This document shows, in pieces, positions 1-7,331 of a stretch of 53,384 nt of DNA. Source of the stretch: CAZLYK01 sp964563495 (GTDB lineage Bacteria; Acidobacteriota; Blastocatellia; RBC074). The number at the start of each line of letters is the position of its first letter. Positions within the stretch are counted from its first letter, which is position 1. Location: assembly GCA_964563495.1 (NCBI GenBank), contig CAZLYK010000023.1:1-53384 (forward strand). Direction: 5' to 3'. The position numbers and the translations under genes are program-made. The notes under the pieces are model-generated. The model was given only the letters and a program-made list of their open reading frames with translations, made no database searches and was not told the origin of the DNA.

Positions 1-1250
1 TCGAATTCGGCTTTAAGCCTTTCGTGTCTTTCCCCTGTGGCTTTGCCCTCAAAACCCGTGTGGATGCGTTTGACCAACCCGTCTCGACCGATGAAGATCG
101 AGGTCGGATAGCCGCCGAAGCTGACCAACTGCGGCAGCTTGCGCTGCAGATCGCCCTCTTCGGTCGATCCGGCGAGCAGCATCGGATAGGTGATTCCGTA
201 ACGTTTGGCGAAGATCTTCACTTGTTCAAGATCCCGCTCGACCTGTCCCGTGTATTCAAATGCGAGAGCAACGATCTCCAACCCCTGCGCGTGATAGCGC
301 TGATAAAACTGCTGCATTAATGGCCCTTCCTCGTGGCAGTTTGGACACCAGGTGCCCGTGATTGAAATGACCACTACTTTGTCCTTGAAGCGCTCATCGG
401 TCGATGAGACGAGGTTACCGTCGAGGTCGGGAAAGCCGAACCTGAACGGCTCGACCGGGTTGCTCATCCGCGTGTAGCTGTAGGGGTTGGGCAAACCGGC
501 GACGCTATCTTTGTTCTTCTCATCGAGACGCTCGGCCAGGATTTTTCGCGTCGGATCGAAGAGGCCAAGATCAATTATGCCTTCGAGCTTTCCTTCGGGG
601 GTCAGCCTGGCTTTGAAGACCCGTGAATTGATGCCGTCGAACCGATTGAGCGTCAGCCGGCCGTTTTCAAAGGAGCCCGTGAGCTGCCCCCAATCGCCGC
701 TGACGGGAATGATCGTTCCGCGGACTTCCACCCCACGCTGATGAAAGGCCGCACGCCAAAGACTCTCTTTCGGGGCTTGACCAACCCGGACGACCCATTC
801 TCCGCTCAGATCGGCCCCCGGATTGATGGTCGAGAGCTTTGGTCCTTCCCCGACACGGCTGCCGCGCAGCTCTTTTTTGAGAATCTGTTTCTGCCATTGC
901 CGTGTGAAGGTCCCGCTCAATCGATCGCCATCGATCGTCGCCGTCAAATCCGCGTCGTAAAAATCGAACTGCAGCTTGAAAGTCCTGCCGTCGAGCAAGC
1001 CGCGGGTCGAAGTCGTGCGCTCATCCCCGTTAACCAGCGAGCCCACCAGCCCCGATCCTTGACGCCCGACTTCGAGCGTGAAAGCCACATCCTCCCCCGA
1101 AGGGTTTTTGACCAAACAACGCCACGTCCCGACCGGATCCGCCGGTCTTTGACGGCAGGACACCACCCCAAGGGTCAAAATCACCGGCAATAATTGTAGT
1201 GAGAACCGCTTGAAGTGCCTCCGCCCTACGGCTACGCGAGAAAGGTTCAT
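1..1250 (-). CDS. TlpA-family thiol-disulfide oxidoreductase lipoprotein, 3' end cut by window edge
   Basis: The frame is open from an ATG at 1250 to the window edge, about 416 codons, so the C-terminus is missing. The N-terminus has a basic stretch, a hydrophobic segment and a lipobox-like GVVSC with Cys at residue 32, so the protein is probably a lipoprotein on the outer face of the membrane. Residues of about 40-260 are a beta-rich region of unknown function. A thioredoxin-like domain follows, with the redox motif GTWCPNC near residue 300 and downstream FGGYPTSIFIGRDG, matching the cis-Pro loop of TlpA/ResA proteins. Such proteins reduce or exchange disulfides outside the cytoplasm, often in cytochrome c maturation. 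AGGA lies 8 nt before the ATG. The family call is firm; the substrate is unknown. Confidence 0.85.
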   Translation of the reverse strand, partial: MNLSRVAVGRRHFKRFSLQLLPVILTLGVVSCRQRPADPVGTWRCLVKNPSGEDVAFTLEVGRQGSGLVGSLVNGDERTTSTRGLLDGRTFKLQFDFYDADLTATIDGDRLSGTFTRQWQKQILKKELRGSRVGEGPKLSTINPGADLSGEWVVRVGQAPKESLWRAAFHQRGVEVRGTIIPVSGDWGQLTGSFENGRLTLNRFDGINSRVFKARLTPEGKLEGIIDLGLFDPTRKILAERLDEKNKDSVAGLPNPYSYTRMSNPVEPFRFGFPDLDGNLVSSTDERFKDKVVVISITGTWCPNCHEEGPLMQQFYQRYHAQGLEIVALAFEYTGQVERDLEQVKIFAKRYGITYPMLLAGSTEEGDLQRKLPQLVSFGGYPTSIFIGRDGLVKRIHTGFEGKATGERHERLKAEF

Positions 1251-1584
1251 TGATCAGATCCTGTTTGTGCAGTGAGATTTGATATTTTGTCTGAAGCACG
1301 CGCATGCTAACCCGCTGACCACGATTGAGCAAGTTTGACGGCGTCCGCCGTACTTGACCTGACTGTGTCGAGCGGGCTATGATTTTCGGTAGTTCTTTAT
1401 CCCCCACAGCAACTACCTTGCCCTTCTCATCCCCTCTTCAACGGAAGCGGGCGTTGATCATCCCGACCCCTTTGTTAATTTCGTGCTTTTGATCCGGCCG
1501 GCCCCGGTGGCTCTTGATTGAGTCATAGCCGGCGAGAGTCGAGTCTTTTCGCGCCGATCCAGTGCGTGAAGAAGGAGCCTTGCT
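1251..1584. other. intergenic region between divergent genes
   Basis: This 334-base gap separates the TlpA-like gene (leftward) from the haloperoxidase gene (rightward). I see one promoter-like pair facing right, listed separately, and a GAAGGAG ribosome binding site at 1571-1577. No other gene or strong hairpin was found. Confidence 0.5.
1354..1383 (+). promoter_or_regulatory. candidate sigma-70-type promoter for the haloperoxidase gene
   Basis: TTGACC at 1354-1359 and TATGAT at 1378-1383 are separated by 18 bases, close to the bacterial vegetative consensus. It would give a 5' untranslated region of about 195 nt before the GTG at 1585. This is a motif match only. Confidence 0.35.
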
Positions 1585-3297
1585 GTGAGTAAGAAGAGAT
1601 TGAACCGCGACCAAACACTTCGATTAACCGAGCCGAACTGCAACAAGAGACGCGATCGGTCGCCGGGCGGTCAAAGCCGGCGCAGGTTTCTCGGGCAGGT
1701 TGGAGGTTTGACAACCGCAACCGTGGCCGCCAGCCTGACCGGTTTGCCGTCGTTGACCGTGCGAGCGGATAATCAGACGACGATGCAGAATGGGTTGAGC
1801 AAGCAGGAATCGCGCGCTGAACAGGCCATGCAGATTCGCAATCAGGCCGCGCAAACACAACGAAAACTCCCATTCTCTCCACAACCGGTCAATAACGACG
1901 AAGAGTTATATCCAAACAGAATCGCCAATTACTCGAAAGCGCTGCCGCATAACGAATTGGGAGAGGTCGATCTGAAAGCCTATGAGATCCTGGTTCGCGC
2001 CGTGACCACTTGCTCTCACGATGATTATGAAGACATCCCGCTGGGCGGCAGCACGAAACTCGCGAACCCACAGGCGGCGCTCTCGTTCGAGATGGAGGGG
2101 ATCGATCCGCATTATTTTTCAATCGCCCCGCCGCCCAGGTTTAACAGCGCCGAGCAGGCCGCCGAAATAATCGAGCTTTACTGGCAAGCAGTGGCGCGTG
2201 ACGTGCCGTTCGCCGGCTACGATGAAAACCAATATACCAACCAGGCGACGGTCGAACTATCGAGGCTCGCTCGATTCAGGGGGCCAAAATTGAATGAGCG
2301 CGTGACGACTTCGACGCTTTTTCGCGGGAGCATGACCGGTGACCTGATTGGCCCATATCTTTCGCAGTTTCTCGTCCAGGACATTCCATATGGCGCGATG
2401 ACTATCCCACAACGCTATCGCGTGCCGGAGCCCGAAAATGACCACATGACCGATTACCCCGAATGGCTCAGCATCCAGAATGGAGGGACCACGATCGCCA
2501 ATTGGCTGGGAGAGACGCCCGTCTACCTGCGCAACGGTCGCGACCTTGCCGCCTGGGTCCATAAAGATTTCAGCTATCAAGCCTTTCTCAGTGCGGCATT
2601 GATCATGCTCGGCTGGGGGCAGCCGGCGCTCGATCCATACAACCCTTACGTCGGATCGGCGACACAGGGCGCCTTCTGCACTTTCGGCGGGCCGTACGTG
2701 CTGGATCTGGTTGCGCGCGTCGCCAATGCGGCATTGAAAGCCTCCTGGTATCAGAAATGGCAGGTGCATCGCCGACTCCGCCCTGAAGAGTTTGCCGGCC
2801 GCGTCCATAACCGGATGACTAAAGCCGCCGGCTATGAGATCAACGACGAAGTCCTCAACGCCTCGGTTCTGGAGATTATCAATAACAAACACGATACTTA
2901 CCTCTTGCCGCAAGCCTACCCGGAAGGATGTCCGACGCACCCGGCCTATCCGGCCGGACACGCCGTCATCGCCGGTGCCTGCGTGACCGCCCTCAAAGCC
3001 TTCTTCAATGAAAGCTTCGCCATCCCTTCCCCGGTAGTGGCCAGCGAAGACGGGCTCTCGCTGACGGCATTACAGGGCAACGAACTCAAGATCGGCGGCG
3101 AACTGAACAAGTTGGCCTCGAATATCTCGTTCGGCCGCAACTTTGCGGGGATTCACTGGCGATCAGATGGAGTCGAAGGATTGAAACTCGGTGAGGCCGT
3201 CGCGATCGGGATCATGGCCGATCTGAAATCGACCTGCCACGAACGTTTCAAGGGATTCAGGCTGACCAAATTCGATGGGACAATGTTAATTATCTAA
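1585..3297 (+). CDS. Tat-exported vanadium-dependent haloperoxidase (PAP2 superfamily)
   Basis: 570 residues from a GTG start with GAAGGAG eight bases upstream. SRRRFLGQ at residues 31-38 followed by a hydrophobic stretch ending near VRA (61) is a twin-arginine signal, so the enzyme is exported folded. The C-terminal half carries the vanadate-binding signature shared with acid phosphatases: K391 and R399 in KWQVHRRLRP, YPAGH at 455-459, and R518, H524 and D528 in a GRx5Hx3D pattern. The usual PSGH serine is Ala here. The family oxidises halides with hydrogen peroxide, but some members act as phosphatases; the halide cannot be read from sequence. It is transcribed alone and ends in a hairpin shared with the convergent gene. 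Confidence 0.9.
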   Translation: MSKKRLNRDQTLRLTEPNCNKRRDRSPGGQSRRRFLGQVGGLTTATVAASLTGLPSLTVRADNQTTMQNGLSKQESRAEQAMQIRNQAAQTQRKLPFSPQPVNNDEELYPNRIANYSKALPHNELGEVDLKAYEILVRAVTTCSHDDYEDIPLGGSTKLANPQAALSFEMEGIDPHYFSIAPPPRFNSAEQAAEIIELYWQAVARDVPFAGYDENQYTNQATVELSRLARFRGPKLNERVTTSTLFRGSMTGDLIGPYLSQFLVQDIPYGAMTIPQRYRVPEPENDHMTDYPEWLSIQNGGTTIANWLGETPVYLRNGRDLAAWVHKDFSYQAFLSAALIMLGWGQPALDPYNPYVGSATQGAFCTFGGPYVLDLVARVANAALKASWYQKWQVHRRLRPEEFAGRVHNRMTKAAGYEINDEVLNASVLEIINNKHDTYLLPQAYPEGCPTHPAYPAGHAVIAGACVTALKAFFNESFAIPSPVVASEDGLSLTALQGNELKIGGELNKLASNISFGRNFAGIHWRSDGVEGLKLGEAVAIGIMADLKSTCHERFKGFRLTKFDGTMLII

Positions 3298-3338
3298 AGC
3301 AAAATTCCCCGCCGCCACCGGCGGGGAATTTTGCTTTA
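3295..3338. terminator. bidirectional hairpin terminator holding both stop codons
   Basis: Perfect 20-bp inverted repeat: arms 3295-3314 and 3319-3338, loop CCAC. Each arm has a GC core and an A/T-rich outer part. The TAA of the haloperoxidase gene (3295-3297) and the TAA of the convergent small gene (3336-3338 on the minus strand) form the two outer ends of the stem. Confidence 0.8.
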
Positions 3339-3596
3339 GAGCAAGTGGCGGGGAGTGGGCTCGGTCGCAGACTCTATCTCGGGAAGAGCCACTAATCGCC
3401 TGGTCACTTCGTGCGTGTCCGCCTCGTCATTGAGGTAGGCATAACAAAGTCGCAACAACGCATCAAGCTTGGTATCGGGCTTGAGGTGAGCCGCCTGGTC
3501 GACCTGCTTCCAGGCGGCGATCTCGGTCAGCAACTCTTCCTGGCGCTGTCGAGAGACGTGCGGGCGAAAGGCGAAAGTAATTACTCGTTTGTCCAT
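3336..3596 (-). CDS. small protein resembling a free-standing subtilase propeptide/inhibitor (I9-like)
   Basis: 86 residues, starting two bases after the subtilase stop codon, so the two are almost certainly co-transcribed. I do not recognise it by overall sequence. The predicted order of elements is strand (RVITFAFRP), helix (SRQRQEELLTEIAAW), strand, strand (LLRLCYAYLND), helix (DTHEVTRRLVAL), strand (EIESATEPTP). This is the beta-alpha-beta-beta-alpha-beta order of I9 subtilisin propeptides and of the fungal inhibitors related to them. The C-terminal part (RRLVALPEIESATEPTPRHL) lines up with the end of the neighbouring subtilase's own propeptide (KALASDPNIAFVARVPTRYL). No signal peptide is visible. 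Inference: a chaperone or inhibitor of the subtilase. Confidence 0.6.
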   Translation of the reverse strand: MDKRVITFAFRPHVSRQRQEELLTEIAAWKQVDQAAHLKPDTKLDALLRLCYAYLNDEADTHEVTRRLVALPEIESATEPTPRHLL

Positions 3597-3598
3597 CG

Positions 3599-5029
3599 TT
3601 ACTTGGTCAACAATTTGAGCAGATCCAGACGGCCCGTCCCGTAATCGGGATGGAAAGTTTTGCCGCCCATACCTTTCAATTTTACCACCCGCTTCTTCAA
3701 ATAGTCTCGTGTTTCGCTCGGGGACATCTTGCCGCGATTGGCGAATAAGAGTGCAATTGCGGCCGCGACGTGAGGCGACGCCATCGATGTGCCGTCCCAG
3801 GCATCGTAATCGGTTTCGCGGCTCTCCGCTTTGCCTTCACGTGGGCGACCATCGGGACCACGGACTGCTCTGAAGCCGAATTGACCGGGCATAGTCGGCA
3901 GAGTCGACCAGATGCCGACTCCCGGCGCGCAGACCGAGATGTGGTTGCCGCGATTTGAAAAGCTTGCGACTTTGTCATCGATCTTGGTCGCGCCGACAGC
4001 GATCACTCCGGGGATCGCCGCCGGATACGAGATCGGGCTGCCCTCTTCCCGCTCATTGCCCATAGCCGCGACTACGGTTGTTCCATTCGTCGCCAATTGA
4101 TCAAACAACATCCGCTCGAAATGATCCGGGGCGCCTCCGCCACCAATACTCAAATTGATCACATCGACCTTTTGTTCGACGCAATCGGCGAGTGCGCGCA
4201 GATACATGATCGGTTCGACGAAATAAGCGTAGCCGGCGCCGAAGGAGATAAAATCGGCAACATCGTCAAAGATCTTCCAGATTCTCAGATCGCAATTACA
4301 AATTCCGTTGACTCCCAGATCGTTATCGATCCTGGCGGAGATCGTTCCGGCGACGTGTGAGCCGTGACCGATGATATCTTTGTCTCCGGATGCCCGGCGC
4401 TGATCCGGATGCGCAAAAACATAGCTCCTGATTTGCCCCTTGAGATCGGGATGATTTTTATCGATGCCGGTGTCGAGCACTGCTACTTTAATCCCAGCAG
4501 CGTCTTTAAACCCTTTTAGAGCGCGCGCCCGTTGCCATTTGATCTTCTGCAGGTTCCACATTTGCGAGATGTCAGGCGCAGCAACTGCCGGTGCCATCTT
4601 TTTCTTAGCCACGAACAGGTAACGCGTTGGAACGCGAGCGACAAATGCTATGTTCGGATCGCTCGCCAATGCCTTCTGTAATTCAGCAACATCCCCGCCC
4701 TGCTCCATCTCGATCAGATTGACCCCGGCGCTGACATCCGACGGAAGGGTCGGATCTCCTCCGAACGAGGCGGCAAAGGATTCCATGGCGCGGCGCGGCC
4801 CGCGCCCCTTTCTGGTCGCAGCTTCGCGCGAAACCGGCGTGACACGCTTGATCATCCCACCACGCTCGAACATGGCAAGCGCGCTCAGGCCTGGAGATCC
4901 CTCGGCTTCGATCGAAGCACCCGAGATAGAGAACGACGCAATGCTGGCCCGCGCGGCGGGCTGCATCTTCACAATCAATAGCTTTTCGTGATAAGCGGGG
5001 ATCTCTTCGGTCGGGTAGATAATTTTCAT
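3599..5029 (-). CDS. subtilisin-like serine protease (S8 family)
   Basis: 476 residues from the ATG at 5029, which has AAGGAGAG nine bases upstream. A GTG at 5059 is in frame, but that ribosome binding site would then lie inside the gene. The catalytic triad is clear: D186 in VLDTGID, H222 in GHGSHVAGT and S415 in DGTSMASPH, with oxyanion N325 in AAMGNE. Residues of about 100-140 resemble the end of an I9 propeptide, and a linker leads to the catalytic domain at about 165. No signal peptide or membrane segment is seen at the N-terminus, which is unusual for this family and leaves its location open. The next gene encodes a propeptide-like protein. Confidence 0.9.
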   Translation of the reverse strand: MKIIYPTEEIPAYHEKLLIVKMQPAARASIASFSISGASIEAEGSPGLSALAMFERGGMIKRVTPVSREAATRKGRGPRRAMESFAASFGGDPTLPSDVSAGVNLIEMEQGGDVAELQKALASDPNIAFVARVPTRYLFVAKKKMAPAVAAPDISQMWNLQKIKWQRARALKGFKDAAGIKVAVLDTGIDKNHPDLKGQIRSYVFAHPDQRRASGDKDIIGHGSHVAGTISARIDNDLGVNGICNCDLRIWKIFDDVADFISFGAGYAYFVEPIMYLRALADCVEQKVDVINLSIGGGGAPDHFERMLFDQLATNGTTVVAAMGNEREEGSPISYPAAIPGVIAVGATKIDDKVASFSNRGNHISVCAPGVGIWSTLPTMPGQFGFRAVRGPDGRPREGKAESRETDYDAWDGTSMASPHVAAAIALLFANRGKMSPSETRDYLKKRVVKLKGMGGKTFHPDYGTGRLDLLKLLTK

Positions 5030-5264
5030 CGGCGGTCTCTCCTTTTCAAATCTTCTCACTAGCCCGACTCTAAGGTCGAGCGACTAACGCAGTCATTACT
5101 CATCGAGTATCGACCTGCCAAGCCTCTTTTTCAACCAGCTGCCGGAAAAATCCGACACTTGCCAAAGAATTAGTGATCCGACACCTAACCGCCGCAATCG
5201 CCAATTGCTAAATCCAAGTAAAAGCTCGATTAGTCGATAGTTCGGCTGTGGCATCCGCTTTGCG

Positions 5265-5291
5265 TTGACAATTCATGGGTAAAGATAAACA
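5265..5291 (+). promoter_or_regulatory. weak promoter candidate for the barrel protein gene
   Basis: A perfect TTGACA at 5265-5270 is followed, after only 15 bases, by TAAACA at 5286-5291. The -35 is good, but the -10 and the spacing are poor. Confidence 0.25.
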
Positions 5292-5308
5292 GGGGTTTTT
5301 CAATTGCA

Positions 5309-5340
5309 ATTACTCCCGAGCGCAAGCGCTCGGGAGTAAT
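5309..5340. repeat. 32-bp perfect palindrome with GAGCGC-AA-GCGCTC core
   Basis: Arms 5309-5323 and 5326-5340 pair perfectly over 15 bp around a two-base AA. The 14-base centre recurs, as its reverse complement, in the palindrome at 17916-17947. The outer nine bases differ between the two, yet stay self-complementary in each. It lies in the leader just before the ribosome binding site at 5345-5351. Confidence 0.75.
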
Positions 5341-5356
5341 GACAGAGGAGGATGAG

Positions 5357-5842
5357 ATGAGAAGGGTGGCGTGGTTTTTATTACTTTTGGTTTTGATACC
5401 GGGCGCAGGTTATGCGCAATCTTCGGGTGAGCGTCGCGTCCAGGGTTACGGGTTTGCCGCCCCGGGTGGGGCGGGTGGTACCGTGACGATGCATTATGGT
5501 GCCGGATTCGATGCACTGGCATACAAGGGACTGGGGTTGGGCGGCGAGATTGGCTATCTCATGCCGGCCGAATCGCCGGGCGACGGATTCGGCGTTTTTT
5601 CACCCAATGTTTCATACCATTTCCTGACCGGGAGCAAGTCGGGCAAGTTCGATCCATTCGTGACCGGCGGCTATTCCCTCTTCTTCCGCGATGATACAGC
5701 CAACGCGGTAAACTTTGGAGGAGGAGTGAATTATTGGATCAAGGAACGGATCGGATTGCGATTTGAGATTCGCGATCACGTCCTCCCCGACAGTGACAAC
5801 ACACATTTCTACGGATTCCGCGTCGGCGTGACATTCAGGTAA
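5357..5842 (+). CDS. small outer-membrane beta-barrel protein
   Basis: 161 residues from the ATG at 5357, chosen because GAGGAGG lies just upstream and the product then starts with a clean signal peptide (MRRVAWFLLLLVLIPGAGYA, cleavage before QSS). The in-frame ATG at 5339 sits in the palindrome and would put the ribosome binding site inside the gene. The mature part alternates polar and aromatic/hydrophobic residues, is glycine-rich, contains motifs such as GLGLGGEIGYL, FDPFVTGGYSLFF and GGGVNYWI, and ends in VGVTFR. This is the pattern of an eight-stranded OmpA/OmpW-like barrel. Its function is unknown. The stop codon lies in the arm of the large inverted repeat shared with nrnA. Confidence 0.75.
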   Translation: MRRVAWFLLLLVLIPGAGYAQSSGERRVQGYGFAAPGGAGGTVTMHYGAGFDALAYKGLGLGGEIGYLMPAESPGDGFGVFSPNVSYHFLTGSKSGKFDPFVTGGYSLFFRDDTANAVNFGGGVNYWIKERIGLRFEIRDHVLPDSDNTHFYGFRVGVTFR

Positions 5843-5931
5843 TAGACAGGAAGGACAGGATTGATGCAGGATTAAACAGGACTAAAAAATAGTCCTGTTT
5901 AATCCTGCATCAATCCTGTCCCTCCTGTCTA

Positions 5932-5938
<7 letters not shown>
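5836..5938. repeat. GGATT-family inverted repeat, full copy between convergent genes
   Basis: Two 48-base arms (5836-5883 and 5891-5938) pair with one mismatch around a 7-base A-rich loop. Each arm is built of units like ACAGGATT spaced about 11 nt apart. The stop codon of the barrel protein (5840-5842) and that of nrnA (5932-5934, minus) sit at matching places in opposite arms. It probably acts as a terminator in both directions. It belongs to a family with about ten members in this window. Confidence 0.85.
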
Positions 5939-6918
<980 letters not shown>

Positions 6919-6957
6919 ACTTCTCAGAAATTGATTTCGGTTATCCGTCCTCCGAAA

Positions 6958-7311
6958 TCAGTCCTCGGGTGACTCCTTTTTAATTTCGTCGATCAGTTGC
7001 ATCATCCGGTCGCCGTGTTCGACCGATTCGTCAATGTCGAATGTCAGCTCCGGGATATGGCGCAACCTGATCCGGGCTCCGATTTGGCGGCGGACAAATC
7101 CACTCGCGCGGGTAAGCACATCGAGCGTCTCCCGCTTTTCGTCGGACGATCCGAAGACGCTGACGAAGACGCGGGCATAACGCAGATCGGGGCTGACCTC
7201 GACATCGGTGACCGTGGCAAACCCGACCCGCGGGTCCCTCAACTCCTGTGAGATAATCGCGCTGATCTCATTCCTCAGCTCGTGCGCCAACCTGTTCGAA
7301 CGATGCGACAT
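6958..7311 (-). CDS. rbfA: 30S ribosome-binding factor RbfA
   Basis: 117 residues, the usual length. RbfA binds the 30S subunit during late maturation of the 16S rRNA 5' end and is needed at low temperature in model bacteria. The protein has the type II KH-like pattern with RLAHELRNEISAIISQELRDP at the N-terminus (conserved E and DPR) and RYARVFVSVFG in the central strand. ATG start at 7311, 20 bases after the infB stop, so co-transcribed with it. No oddities. Confidence 0.95.
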   Translation of the reverse strand: MSHRSNRLAHELRNEISAIISQELRDPRVGFATVTDVEVSPDLRYARVFVSVFGSSDEKRETLDVLTRASGFVRRQIGARIRLRHIPELTFDIDESVEHGDRMMQLIDEIKKESPED

Positions 7312-7331
7312 AAGCCTTAACCTGTGCCAGA

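Larger units (their letters stand above)
5030..5356. other. intergenic region between divergent genes
   Basis: This 327-base A/T-richer gap separates the subtilase (leftward) from the outer-membrane protein gene (rightward). It holds a possible -35 element TTGACA at 5265-5270 facing right and the palindrome at 5309-5340. No gene was found. Confidence 0.5.
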
